Positions 1 to 12,190 are shown, counted from the stretch's first letter. The stretch is DNA of 64,000 nt from Casuarina equisetifolia (GCA_028551475.1 CM052360.1:2468501-2532500), one strand, 5' to 3'. Program-made: numbers and translations. Notes: generated from the letters alone by a model not told the origin.

Positions 1-304
1 AAAGCCGTAGAAGGTGCATTTTTTGAAGTACGAGGAAATGAAAGTACAACTAATTACCACCTTAAGGAAGCTAGCTGAGTTCTTGGGTTGCCCTTTTTCT
101 TTAGAGGAAGAGGCTCAAGGTGTAGTGGATGAACTTGGAGGTGCATGAAAGTGGAAGTTTGTCACATGGATTGGAGCACAATGCATGCATTTTTTTTGTT
201 AAGGTCAAGTTGGAGACTAGATGAATTACTTGACTACTAAAATGGTAGAGAAATTAGATTGCATCATTGAGGAGAAATGTCATAATAGTCGATTAAAACT
301 TTAG
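1..304 (+). pseudogene. Cytosolic sulfotransferase C-terminal fragment (SOT0)
   Basis: The left edge of the window opens inside the last third of a plant cytosolic sulfotransferase. The reading VHFLKYEEMK is recognisable at once, followed by the tail of the protein and a stop at 302-304. Compared with SOT1 (2907-3904), about 38 bases are missing near position 130, where the segment between VVDD and LEV should be. The region IV motif (RRGQIGDW in SOT1) is blurred and out of frame. The sequence is closer to the end of SOT2 (24600-25073) than to SOT1, which fits the shared flank that follows it. This is a pseudogene end; whatever lies left of the window may hold the rest. Confidence 0.8.
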
Positions 305-2837
305 GCTTCAATTACAATCTAGGGAGATCTATGTTATTGTCAACTTGTATGTTGACATTTATTTGAAAAACAAAGTGTTTGTTGTGGTTCCTATAATAAA
401 TGTAATGTTAAAGCTTTAGATTTAGGTGGATTAACATACTTGAGATTGAATTAAGAATAGATAATTTTCTTGAAAGTTTAGGCTTTAGTGGATTATGAGT
501 TAGAATGATTAGGGAAGTGCAACAAGTCAGTGGAACAATCAAAGAATCATTTCTAGGCATGTTGCCATAATAAAGTTGTGTTTCTTTATTTACGATGTAA
601 AGTACCATTAAGATTAATTTATATTCATAGTCATGTTAAAATTTTACAAAGTTCAAGTTTTAGTAAGTTATGACATGTTCCCCTCCCCTTTTAACTTGGC
701 AAGGCATCAACATAGAAAAAAGAAAGCTGAACATAATAATTACTTAGTGTAAACTCTTTTTTCATGGAAGGTAGACATTGTTTAAAAGAAAAGTAGATTG
801 TTATGGGATGAAAATCTCATATTAAGTATGTAATTTCTTACAATAAAACTTAAATAAAAAAAATATTTTTCTAATTTTTGAGTTACCTTTTGAGTTGAAC
901 CTTTGGATCTTTTAACATAACATCAGAATCTAAGTTGAATTTGCTCTACCCTATGTGACCTTAAGCTCAATATCACTCAGCAGGTTGGGGCATATGTGTA
1001 GGACAAAAGTCTTATACTGGATATGTGACTCTTTATAGTAAAGCTTAAACAAATGAATTGCTCTTCTAAGTTGTGAGTTAACTTTTGAGTTGAATTTTTG
1101 AGCCTTTTAATAATAAAAAAAACTCCTTATGATAATAGTTCAAAATGATAGCATGTGATGACAACAATATGGAGCATTGCTAAGAAAAATGAAGGAAGAG
1201 AATTTCTATACTTTTGCTTGCTTAAAAAGACTTACATATGCAAGACATGTGTTTTGTAAGTGTTTTCTCACTCGTTCCTATTTACTCTCTCACTCATTTT
1301 TGATGCAAATTATCCAAAATACACACTTCTTAACAATGACCACAAACTAATATTCTATAAAAAATAAAAAGATTAATTGAAAGAAATCAAATTACCGATT
1401 TCGGTAAGCTAAAAAACCCAATTAATTTTGATGTTGATGACCCACTGATTCTGATCAATTGAAGGCTTTTTTATGGGCTGAAAGACCATACTTCATGAGC
1501 TCAGAAGATGAATATCAGTTTTAAGGCTATTCTTTCTTAAACATTGATTTAAAAAAAAAAATTCTTCTTATAAAGCGTACTTTGAAACAATATAAAACTT
1601 TGTTACACTATTCTTGGCAAAATAAAAGAAATCTTTTTAATTAGTCAAGAAGGAGCAGGTCACAAGGCTCACTAGTGGCTTGGTTAGCATTTGTTTATAA
1701 TTTTCCAACGAAGACGGTGGAGGTGGAGATTCCTGAGGCAGCGTGATGAGAATGGTTCTACATGATCGAGATAATTAGTCAAGCTTGATCGTACAAATTC
1801 TGAAGGCAAAACTGTTCGTGATTTTAAAATCCAAATTTTCAATAGTTCAACTTCAAGATATGTTTCAAAAACTTTTATTACCAATTTATTTTATATTTTA
1901 TATTTTTATATGAAAATTATCTCTATTTCACCATGTCCTTTTGTTAGCCAACCACTCGGTCAAGGATTGTTGATCTTGGAAAATTTGAAGGTGCTCTCCA
2001 ACCTGTGGTCCTTGAATCTTCTTGTGTTCTTTTTATAGATAACAAACAAGATTTTTTTTTCTTTACCCAGACACACCAACCAAATATGGAACTGGAGACC
2101 TAAACGTAATACCAGGCCAAGACATCCCGACAATAATAAACAAGATTTGGAATCTCCTTTTTGTTGCTCTCCTTTTCTTTTGGCCCATGGCGAGATAGGG
2201 AGGTTGATTTCTGTGGTGGAAATCCAATGGAAAATCCAATGTCACTTATCCATCGGGAAGTTGTGGACAAACAGTTGGGTCCATGGTGAGATAATGACGT
2301 TGATTTCTGTAGTGGAAAATCAGCTGTTGCCCCTCAATCTCCCTTGGTGATATGCTAAGGTTGGCTGCTTGTACAAAATTGGGACCCTTGGAAAAGTTAA
2401 TTTTGATCTTTAATTAAGGTCATTATTCTTGAATTGTGAATTTTGATCGATTTTATCATAATGTGCATTTACTTAGGTTCTAATAATTCCTTAAGCATTA
2501 AATATGTCTTAAATGTGTATATAAAAACCCGAAAGAAAAGAAAAAATAGAGACAAGAGGAAAAAATGATTGATAGCGTTAACGTGGAAGTCTAATATAAT
2601 ATTTTGCTAAACTTTTCGTGTTCATGTCTTCCATTATATTAGTATTAGATGTTTATAAATTATTTTTTAAAATTTTATGTATTCCACGTACAACTTAACA
2701 TGCTTATTCTCATATTATTTATAATTATTGAAAGTTGGAGAAAATTATTTCTTCTCTCCCGCTCTCTCCAATTTTCCTAACTTTATTATTTTATTTTGAT
2801 GATGGAAGAGAAGGGAGCGACTTTGTGGGATGGATCT
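305..2837. repeat. Intergenic block duplicated at 25074-28295
   Basis: No gene is seen here. The stretch aligns along its length with 25074-28295, which has an extra 600 bp LINE and an extra 85 bp tandem copy. Shorter relics of the same upstream sequence (the part around 1370-1720) recur at 16905-17290 and 32165-32650. Divergence from the second copy is several percent in 305-2490 but almost nil from 2493 onward. The small open frames inside are not conserved as proteins. Confidence 0.8.
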
Positions 2838-2845
2838 TATAAATA
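2838..2845 (+). promoter_or_regulatory. TATA box of SOT1
   Basis: TATAAATA lies 62 bases before the ATG at 2907, in a setting (GGATCTTATAAATAGACACC) that is repeated exactly before SOT3 and approximately before SOT2. The position suits a short 5' leader. Confidence 0.7.
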
Positions 2846-2906
2846 GACACCATACCGGCCAGAGTCAAGGAGAGCCTCCAGCAGCACTGATTTCCTTATC
2901 ACTAAC

Positions 2907-3904
2907 ATGCATTCACCACAACCACCTCCCGCTCCCAAACTTTCGCCAGAAGATGAATTGACCCAGGAATGCAGGGACTTCTTATCCTCCCTCCCGAAAG
3001 AACCAGCCTCTTTAGCACCTTACGTGTATCAGCACCAAGGCTGTTGGATAGGCCCTAGAGAGTTGCAAGGAGTTCTTTCATTTCAAAAACACTTCTTAGC
3101 TCATGATACCGACATCTTCCTTGCCACCATGCCCAAAGCCGGCACCACTTGGTTGAAGGCCATCCTATTTGCTTTGGTAAATCGGGTGCATTATCCCGAC
3201 TGCCGACAGCATCCTCTGCTTCAGAACAACCCTCATGTTCTTGTACCTTTCATGGAAGCTGATCTATACGCTGATACCCAGAATCCAGACCTCAGCTCCT
3301 TTGCCTCGCCAAGACTCTTCGCTACTCATATACCTTACATGTTGCTGCCAACATCTGTCGAGGATTCGGCCTGCAAGATTGTGTATTTGTGCAGGAATCC
3401 TAAGGACAGTTTCGTGTCACTTTGGCACTTCACGAACAGGTTGATACCAACGACCCGGGACACTCTTTCAATTGAAGAGGCTTTTGATAAGTTCTGTAAG
3501 GGAGTGACTTATTTTGGTCCATATTGGGACAACGTATTGGGTTATTGGAAGAAAGCTGTGAAAAGCCTCAGAAGGTGCATTTTTTGAAGTATGAGGAAAT
3601 GAAAATGCAACCCACTACCTCTATAAGAAAGCTAGCTGAGTTCTTGGGGAGCCCTTTCTCTTTAGAGGAAGAGTCTCGGGGTGTAGTGGATGATATCATA
3701 AAGTTGTGTAGCTTTGACAATTTAAAGAGCTTGGAGGTGAATAAAAGAGGAAGTCTGTCATTTGGGTCACTTGGAGTGGAGAACAGCGCATTTTTTCGTC
3801 GAGGTCAGATCGGGGATTGGACCAATTACTTGACTGTTGAAATGGTAGAAAAATTAGATTGCATTATTGAAGAAAAGTGTCATAGTGTTGGATTAAAATT
3901 TTAG
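2907..3904 (+). CDS. Cytosolic sulfotransferase SOT1, one-base frameshift near 3550
   Basis: Plant cytosolic sulfotransferases move the sulfate group of PAPS to hydroxyls of small molecules such as flavonols, hormones or desulfo-glucosinolates; the acceptor cannot be told here. The ATG at 2907 follows a TATA box by 62 bases. The first frame gives 226 residues with the PAPS-binding loop PKAGTTWLKA (about 76-85), the likely catalytic His in FATHIPY (141) and the 3'-phosphate motif YLCRNPKDSFVS (160-171). At GYWK the frame slips: one G is missing compared with sister copies (TTGGAAGAAAG against TTGGAAGGAAAG). The +1 frame then carries VHFLKYEEMK, the region IV motif RRGQIGDWTNYLT and a stop at 3904. 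Without the slip the product would be about 332 residues, normal for the family, with no intron, as is usual for these genes. Either a very young pseudogene or a base-calling error. Confidence 0.85.
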
Positions 3905-3994
3905 GCTTCAATTGCAACCTACGGAAATCTTTGTTATTGTCGACTTTTACGTTGACATCTACTTGAAAAACAAAGTTCTTGTTGTACTTTCTGG

Positions 3995-4000
3995 AATAAA
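3995..4000 (+). terminator. Likely polyadenylation signal of SOT1
   Basis: AATAAA followed by TGTAATGTT lies 90 bases after the SOT1 stop. The same string follows SOT0 (near 395), SOT2 (near 25165), SOT3 (near 29387) and SOT4 (near 40160). Confidence 0.55.
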
Positions 4001-4483
4001 TGTAATGTTAAAGCTGTATTTTGTATGTTGCTATCTATTCATACTTATACATTTAGTATGTTTGGAGGCTTGACAAGACTTTTTTTTGTATGATGTAATG
4101 TTGTGTAAGATCTTTCCATAATGATATGCTCCTAATAATCTTGTATTGATGTATTGTATATAGAAATTTTGCTTAGAGAAAAAAAAAAAAAACAAAAGAC
4201 ACCTATTCATAGTCACTCCTAAGTTTTTCAAAGTTGTTTTAGTGAGTTATAACATGTTCCTCCCTCCCACTTTAACCTGGCCAAGGCATCAACATTGAAG
4301 TGAGAATGGAAAACAAACTAAGGAATAAAAAAGATGTCAAATGTAACAATTGCCTATAGTGCAAACTCTCGTGTTTCAAGAAAGGTAGATGTTGTTAACA
4401 GAAGTAGAAACAACATACTCATGATAACAGTTCAAAATGATAGCAAGTAATAAATAGATAGTAGCGTTGATAGTAACTTACTA

Positions 4484-4525
4484 ATACATACATATATACA
4501 TGTATGCATATGTATATACACACAC
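4484..4525. repeat. Simple repeat, (TA/CA)n-like
   Basis: About 42 bases of mixed ATAC, ATAT, ATGT and CACA repeats. The paralogous flanks at 29840 and 41200 carry shorter or different versions, so this is a variable microsatellite. Confidence 0.6.
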
Positions 4526-4918
4526 TCAAATTTTTCTTCTCTTTTGTATTGAATAAGTGAAGATATTTGATAATAGTCTGGCTTAGGAGGGTAGGGAAAC
4601 TTAGAAAACTTTTAGTGAAGTCTTATAATATGCGTGCAATTGAAGTAATACAATAAAACCACAGAGATAGAGAGAGAGAGCCCAGGAAGGTTAACTTTGT
4701 GAAGTTATTTAGAGAGAACCCTTTATGAATTAAATGGGCATTGAATTCATTAAAGTTGTATCGTTTTTTCAGCAATTGAATACGCTTTCCATTTCTCGAA
4801 ACTCTGTTCCCTGTTGAATATCACTATAGATGGCAGTTGTAAAGGAAAAGGGCCATCAAAGTGAAGAGACTTTTCTCTAAAAGGACCGGTCACCCGCTCG
4901 GTTTCTTGACTAGCTAAC

Positions 4919-5209
4919 TGTAACAGGTTGGATATGGTTCATCCTGAACAGACGGCATAGTGATCAAATTTGGACTTTGGAAGGGGGAAGATTCTGGCCT
5001 CATCAAAGGGAGACCACTACCTCCAACCTCATTGGAGGAAGACCTGACACCTCTGGTCTTAATCGAGAGAGATGCCACCTCTATGGAAGAAAACTTCCTC
5101 AATTCTATTCATTCCAAAAGTTCCTACTCTATTACATCCCACAGATTATAAAAGAACTAGCATGGGTTGGACCAAGCTTAAAACTTAGGTCTACTATAAG
5201 CCTGTAACA
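4919..5209 (-). repeat. Element A, left (3') LTR
   Basis: A 291-base LTR with TG...CA ends. It aligns with 9095-9258 joined to 14754-14881, which is the right LTR split by element B. The inner edge is followed by a purine tract on the minus strand (5210-5225, AAGGGGGATGGAA). Confidence 0.85.
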
Positions 5210-6440
5210 TTCCATCCCCCTTAAAGAAAGCTTGTCCTCAAGCTTCCCAAAATCGACTAGACACTTAATGAAATAGCTCAACAATGCAAATCCAAACAAA
5301 GATAAACTATTAAAGCTTAATACAAATAAAGTCCAAAGAGACCCATAGAATACGCCTTGGACATACTCCAAGATAAAGCCCATAATAGGTGCTTGTTCCA
5401 TCTTGTTTCTTGTTATAGGATCCACAACATTAGTAAGCTTTGATTTGTCAGTAAGCTGAGGCATAACACATGTGAGCAAAGATTTGCATTCAGCTGGGGC
5501 AACATTGTCTATTGGTCTACTCACCACTCAAAGCTCTAAAAAGACAACTTCGAAAGCGTAGACATCATATTTATCCATTAGTTTACCTTTTGAAAGGTAC
5601 TCGAGTGCTACATAACCCACAATTCTTGAAACCTCTCCATGAATCAGAAAAGGATTGCCACGATCATGAATATATTCTAGCCCTCTAATGACATCAATAG
5701 CAATTTTCATCCTTAAAAGCCGTGTCAAAGCTAATCGTATGGTAGGTCCTTGTAGCTGAGTTTTCCATCATTTCATAAACAAGACACCTTGATTCACTAT
5801 AAATGTCATAACCCAAAAGCTCAACAATATCCTGCTGTTGGATTCTACTCAGCCAAGTGCCCTCTTGTTCGAATTCTTTTTCTGCATTTGGTTTGGAACC
5901 ATCAATTCTCTTCATGGCTACAAATAACTTCTCATCAAAGCAAGTTTTATTAATCATTCCAGAATCATCCTCACCTAAAACATTACTTGGAAATTATTTG
6001 TTGCTGCTCCCAATAAATGATAATCATTTGTAGCTAAGGGACTTTTCTTAGGGACCATCTTTAAGGAATTAAAGATGCTTATAATTAGATTCAATGATGT
6101 CCCGTTTGCTACCTTTAAGCTCTTTTGGCTTCTCTCCTTAGAGTTTTTCAGGTTATTCCCTTTGTAAATCCAAAATCGTAATAGAAGCAGCAAAATTGCA
6201 CTAAGGACAAGCGAAGCAACAATGAGCAAAATAAAAATTCTCCTATTTAAGTCTTGATGGCGTGCTATTCTAAACTTAAGCACTCCGCTCTTAAGTGTTA
6301 AGCCTGCTAGTGATTGCGGTAAGATAACAGCAACCTCAACATTGATAGTTGTAATCAATATAGCACCATATAACTTAATCAAAGCAAGGACTATTCGAAA
6401 TGTCTGGAGCCAAATTCCCGCATACGGAAGCACACCCCAA
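5210..6440 (-). pseudogene. Captured receptor-like protein kinase sequence inside element A
   Basis: Read on the minus strand, this part matches a plant receptor-like kinase of the At1g80640 type (my recognition of the family, not a search). In order there is a membrane-spanning stretch (6164-6241, RIFILLIVASLVLSAILLLL), a juxtamembrane part leading to LLGAATNNF (about 5985-6010), the N-lobe with the ATP-site lysine in VAMKRIDG and then LLGYDIYSESRCLVYEMM (5700-5960), and C-lobe pieces GLEYIH, DKYDVYAFEV and MPQLTDKSKL (5400-5690). The parts run on without obvious intron sequence, as expected if a spliced transcript was copied. It has the same orientation as the element and sits directly before its purine tract, the classic place for transduced cargo. 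The sequence is degraded and not expected to give an active kinase. Confidence 0.75.
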
Positions 6441-9080
6441 ACTTAAGAAACACTTTCCAATTGATGTCTACTCTTAGAGGCATAAAAGAACCATGGTCCC
6501 GTAACCCATACCCCTTTACAATACTCAACAGATGAATTATGGCTAGCATAATTTTCAAATAAGTAACTCCAAGCACTACTACCATCTTTGTCAAAAAAAA
6601 GATAGCCCAAAAATATTGGAAATAAAGTCTTCCTCTATTTAGCCTTTCCTTTTCACAAACACAAACACATACTCTATAGTTAATCCCTTTATAATGTTGC
6701 CCCACTGTGTGTTATTCTGATTAGATGCACCCAATTCTACCAACAACTCAGCAATAGGAAAAATCCTTCCTAACCCTTCATTTTGTTTGCCAATATATTC
6801 AACCCACAACAAAATTCTCTTATGAAAATAGCACATGGTCTTACTGTGTGCCAATTGGATTCTATTATCACCTTTTGAGGTGATGGTTTGATCCAAACTC
6901 TAGGACCCGTTTGTATCAACAAAATCACTACGACATGAAGTGAAAGGGGAACATAAAGTAAATGTCCCACATGGTCTTACCAGGGGTAAAGAGGGCTAAT
7001 GTCGTGCGCAAAGGCTTTTATCCAAATTTTGCAATTTTCTGCACATGTACTGCGCTCGTCGGAAATGCTCTTGCAATCTTCCCTAGTGGGTAAAAGTTTG
7101 CTTAGAGAGCCTCATGTAGGAATTTGGATATGCAGAATTACAATTAGCCTCTAATCTTTTAGACCCACTAGACTTTTTCACCTTTTTAGCCCATCCCTTC
7201 CTCTCACTGAGTCTAGTCGAATGGGTGGAGTCAATCCCACTATCTCTCCTCCATTTCTTATCATGATGGTATTTCTTATGAATTTGCTCCCACCCTTGCC
7301 TTGTTCTCAATTTGACAACTCTTACTCCAAGCTCAAGATCTTCTTCATTATTAAAATTAAAAGGAACCTTTTTTCCATAATATGAGATCTCCCCTTTGCT
7401 TAAATTGGGCATTAATTCTTCACTACCCACAACTCTAGCAAGATTATAAAGCTTACCACCTAAAAGTTGCCATTTGCCCCTATGAGAATCTTCCATCATC
7501 TGATGTAGCATACCAAAATCATGTTCTCTTTGCCCCTCAGGCAAGCCTCTACCACCCATTCCATTATAACCCGCAATTATAATATTCCAACTATAAATAT
7601 CTCCCTCATACATATCACCAAAAGGTTCACGTGACGCACCAATCATCCAATCTTGAATGAGGGTCTATGGCATGCACCAATCCTCTTGAACAATCCTTTT
7701 TTCAGGCACTAACTATGCAATCTTAACCTCCCCATTACTCACCATTATAATCACCCTTCCTCCAATTACGCTGGACTCATCAGTTAACTCTAGCAATCCT
7801 AAAACAAAAAACTTATCAGGGGTTCCATAGCAATCGCCCCACCATTCTCAACAACGAATACAACCCCACCATTTTGTGTTACTTGCAATAATTCCTTGAC
7901 CAAAAACAGAATTTGCTCTCCCATGGGACTACGAAAAGTGGATTTTGTTCCACTATTTGTTTGGTCCCAAGAGCAATCACACCTCTGCAACATAACATAA
8001 CTCTCCCTGGTGACACTCTAACCAACTAATGGACCACCCCTTGAGTACTAATCTACCAAACAGAACAATCTAGAAAACATTGACTTGCTCCAATAGATCG
8101 AACAAAACAAATCAGAAATACCAACCGACTACAGAAATTCTTTGGTGATTCCCTTCTAATTCCCACACAACTACAACAGCTCCGCTAAACCTAATATCCT
8201 AGCTATTGAACGCATCATTCACATTCTCAAAATAGCAAAACAAGGCGTTATCTTTCAAACTGACCTGGAATTGTGCTCATCAGAATTTTTGACAACAACC
8301 CTCCGACAACCGACCCCGACGGAACGGAACTCCAGTGACTAACCCATCCAATAGATCAGGAGGTTGACCTCCACGGTGGCCCGTGCATGGTGGTCCGTTC
8401 GGCCCCCAATGGCCTAGATCTAACATTAACTGTGGTCATCGATGTCTTTTTGTCACTAGCATCAAGAATCAAACATTGGCCGGCTGCTTCCGGCACCTCT
8501 ACTGGCCTGCAATTTGGTTTGACGGTGTTCCTCGGTGAGTAAACATCTGCATTCTCCTTATGAAAAGAATGGCCAAATGTTAGCCTCGCTTCATTGCACG
8601 TGGAGACACGACTTGGTTGCAAAAGGTTTTGGGTTGCTCTGTTTTGCGGTTCTTCTGGCTGGTTTGAGCAGATCAGCTTAGATCTTTGCTCCTTTATGTG
8701 GATTGTAATATGGAGCATCACCTTTTCTTGAAAAATTTGCAAGGTTTGAGACGTTTGCGTCTCTGTGCAGTGCGAGACTTCAACCTCTTCCCAGGGCGTC
8801 GGGCTATGGAAGTCGAGCAATATGACTTCTTTGGCGTTTGAGCTGCCTTCTCTATAGGTTGGAGGTAAGAGTTTATTGGAACAAAAACTCTTGACTCCAT
8901 TGCAAATTTTTCCTTCCTTTCTTGTTATGCCTTCTGGTAAGCTACAGATGTCAACTCCATGTTTGTGATCATTTTGTCCAAGGCGTTGCGCATGGCCAAC
9001 ACTTGTGCCTAAAGTTCGGCAATGTCTTTAGGCTTCCATTAAAACTCGCCATTCGATGGGCAGTACCCTAGGCTGGAATT
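6441..9080 (-). other. Element A internal region of unknown origin
   Basis: About 2.6 kb between the kinase cargo and the primer site. No reverse transcriptase, integrase or protease motif was recognised. The part next to the primer site (8820-9080) can be read on the minus strand as a short gag-like leader with a helical stretch (VLAMRNALDKMITNMEL), which recalls gypsy gag N termini. A Lys-, Gly- and Arg-rich open stretch of 187 residues (7083-7646, minus) has no family I can name and may be further cargo. Treat the whole as degraded. Confidence 0.5.
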
Positions 9081-9092
9081 ACTCTGATACCA
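9081..9092 (-). other. Element A primer binding site
   Basis: On the minus strand TGGTATCAGAGT lies two bases from the right LTR. This matches the 3' end of initiator tRNA-Met (TGGTATCAGAGC), the usual primer of plant LTR elements, apart from the last base. It fixes the element's direction as minus. Confidence 0.8.
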
Positions 9093-9258
9093 TTTGTAAT
9101 AGGCTGGATATGGTTTAGCCTGAATAGACGGCATAGAGATCAAATTTGGACTTTGGAAGGGAGAAGATTTTGGCCTCATCAGAAGAAGACCACCACCTCC
9201 GGCCTTATTGGAGGGAGAACTAACACCTCTGGTCTCATTCGAGGGAGACGCCACCTCC

Positions 9259-9942
9259 TGGGTTGGTTCAGCCTATATTCGGGGACTTATTATTGGGTCC
9301 AATTAGGGTAATGTGGTCCTAAGGTTTAAAAGAAAAAATATAGAGTTTTTTTCTTTAGAGAAGAGGTGAGTGGCCGTCAAAAAGAAAAGAGAGAGAGAAA
9401 AGAAAATAATAGAATTTCACAGGAATTAGAGGCCCTGCGCAGCAGTTGATCAAACATCTTATTAAGGTCGATCCGTGGTCCGATTGAGCTGATTTTTTGT
9501 CAGGAAGTTTTGGATTGGGTGTTCGTCATTGTGAACGGTTGGATCGTCGTTTGGAGCTCTTGAAGTCAACAGATTGTGGTCAAAAATCCGGGTGATATTT
9601 CTCAAACTTTTCTTGGTTAAGTTGTTATTTACAACTTGTTTTTCACTATTTATTAGTGATTCTATTGTTGTTGAATCAGTAAATCTTTGTCCTGTTGCTA
9701 TTGTTAAGGACTTGATTGGGTTGTATCCTAACAATTGATATAGTGGAGATTTGGGTGGACTCCGTGATCGGTCCCGTGGTTTTTTATCCCTCACATTGGA
9801 GGAGTTTTTCCATGTAGAAATTTTTTTGTGTTAATTGTAATTTGCTTATTTTACTTATGATTCGAATACATCGTTGGTGTTTTAGTATTTCCTCATAGGT
9901 TCAATCAAAGTGGAAAACTTTATACGTCGTTTTTTCCCATCA
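9259..9942 (+). repeat. Element B 5' LTR
   Basis: About 684 bases, TGGGTTGG to CCCATCA, matching 14068-14753. The primer site TGGTATCAAGAGC follows at 9946. The 3' LTR starts TGTTGGG, so the first bases of this copy may be missing. Confidence 0.85.
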
Positions 9943-10016
9943 GAGTGGTATCAAGAGCTTAGATTGTGGTTGTTTTATCTTTGAATTTGATTGAATGATG
10001 GAACTAAGCACTAACA

Positions 10017-11124
10017 GGATGATTAGTTTGAATGGAAGAAACTATCATGTTTGGAAGGGTAAGATGGAAGATTTGCTTTATGTGAAGCGTTGACACTTAC
10101 CTATGTTTAGTGAAACTAGACCAGATAACATGAGTGAGGCCGATTGGACTCTTGAGCATAAAATTGTATGCGGGTTCATTCGATAATTTATAGATGAGAA
10201 GTTTTGAATCACATTAGTAAAGAAACACATGCTCGGACTCTATGGAACAAACTTGAATCTTTGTATGCTCGAAAGACTGGAAATAATAAGATGTATTTGA
10301 TGAAGCAACTTATTAGCTTGAAATACAAAGATGGGCAATCCATATCTGATCATTTGAATGAGTTTCAGGGAATGTTAGATCAACTTTCAAGCATGAATAT
10401 GAAGTTTGAAGATGAAGTACGAGGACTTTGGTTACTTGGTACTTTACCAGAATCTTGGGAAATATTTCATATGTCAGTGAGTAACTTTGCTCCCGATGGA
10501 ATTGTCACTATGGATTTTGCCAAGACTAGTATTTTAAATGAAGAGATGAGAAGAAAGAGTCAGGGTTCTTTGTCTCATTCTGAAGCTTTGGTTGTTGAAA
10601 ATAGAGAGAGAAGTCATAGTAGAGGTCCAAGAGGTTATAACAAAAGTCGAAGTAAGTCTAGATCATGGTATAAAAATGTAGAGTGCCATCATTGTGGCAA
10701 GATGGGTCATATCAAGAAAAATTGCTTCCAGCTGAAAAATGAAAAGAAAAATGATAAAGGTAGAAATGAGAAGAAGAAAGTTAATGAAAGTGAGGAGAAG
10801 AAGGACAATAATGATAATGATCGAGTTGCAGCAGCTACTGATGAACTTGTTATTGTGTGCTATGATGATAATGTGAATTTTGCAAGCAATGAGACAAGTT
10901 GGGTAATTGATAGTGGTGCTTCTCTTTATATTACTTCCAAGAGGGAGTTCTTTATTTCTTATACTCCTAGAAACTTTGGCACATTGAAGATGGGTAATGA
11001 TTGCTTAGCTAAAGTTGCAGGTATGGGAAATGTATGCTTGGAGACTCGTAATGGATCCAAGTTAGTTCTCAAGAATTTTAGACATGTACCAGAAATTCAC
11101 TTGAATTTGATTTCTACCGGATAA
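10017..11124 (+). pseudogene. Element B gag and protease region
   Basis: A Ty1/copia gag with its zinc knuckle (CHHCGKMGHIKKNC, near 10684-10725) is followed by the protease signature WVIDSGAS (near 10900). The region is part of a broken element. Confidence 0.8.
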
Positions 11125-12190
11125 CTTGATGATGAAGGTTTTTACAATATCTTCAATAATGGACAATGGAAACTTACTAAGAGTTCATTAGTTATTGCTA
11201 GAGGCAAGAAAGAGTCTTCTTTATATTTATTTCAGACCAAGATTTCCAAGAACATTTGTAATGTAGTGGAAGATAGGAATGCAAGTGCTTTATGACACAA
11301 AAGGTTAAGTCACATGAGTGAGAATGACATGAATGTGTTGGCAAAGAAGAACTTTTTATCTGGGATTAAGAGTGCAAAACTTGAGAAGTGTGCACATTGT
11401 TTAGCTGGAAAACAGAAAAGGGTTTCATTCTATAGTCACCCTCCTTCAAGAAAATCAGATTTCTTGGAGTTAGTACACTCAGATGTTTGTGGCCCAGTTA
11501 ACTAGAGGACGCTTGGTAGAGCATCTTACTTTGTGACCTTTATTGATGACTACTCAAGAAAGGTTTAAGTTTATGTTTTGATGTCAAAAGATCAAGTGCT
11601 AGATGTGTTTAAGCAGTTTCAAGTTTCAGTAGAGCGACAAACTGGAAAGAAGTTGAAATGCATTCGATCAGATAATGGTGGTGAGTACATTGGACCATTT
11701 GATGAGTATTGTAGGCAACATGGTATTCGACATTAGAAGACACCTCCAAAAACACCTCAGTTGAATGGTATAGCGGAACGAATGAACAGGACATTGGTTG
11801 AGAGAGTTAGATGCATGATTTCAAATGCTAACATGCCAAAGACATTTTGGGGTGAGACATTACTTACATCAGCTTATGTTATCAATTTATCTCCAACTGT
11901 TGCTTTAGATGGTGATGTGCCAAATAGAGTTTGGTTTGGCAAGGATGTTTCCTATAACCATTTAAGAGTATTTGGTTGCAAAGCATTTGTTCATATTCCA
12001 AAGGATGAGAGGTCTAAGTTAGATGTCAAGACACGAGAATGTATATTTCTTTGTTATGGTTTCTGATGAATTTGGTTACAAGTGTTATGATCCAGCTGTG
12101 AAGAAAACTGTGAGGAGTCGTGATGTTGTATTTTTTAAGAATCAAAATATGACAGATCTTGACCAGAGTGAGAAGAATATGTCATAAGGT
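11125..12190 (+). pseudogene. Element B integrase region
   Basis: GAG-pre-integrase features (the CAHCLAGKQKR knuckle near 11390-11420) and integrase core motifs (SDNGGEY near 11670, NGIAERMNRTL near 11765) are recognisable in copia order. Broken. Confidence 0.75.

Larger units (their letters stand above)
3905..4913. other. SOT1 3' flank and SAD upstream sequence, no gene
   Basis: This stretch matches the flank after SOT3 (29294-31020) and after SOT4 (40067-41430), with internal gaps; the foldback element at 30012-30625 is absent here. A short AT/CA-rich simple repeat (alternating CATA, TATG and CACA) occupies 4484-4525. From about 4640 the sequence is the upstream region of a SAD gene, cut at 4918 by element A and resumed at 14882. 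Confidence 0.7.

Noticed and set aside
9250-9262. Target duplication of element B
   Set aside because: The bases at 9254-9258 and 14754-14758 do not match over five positions; edges may be eroded, so none is claimed.
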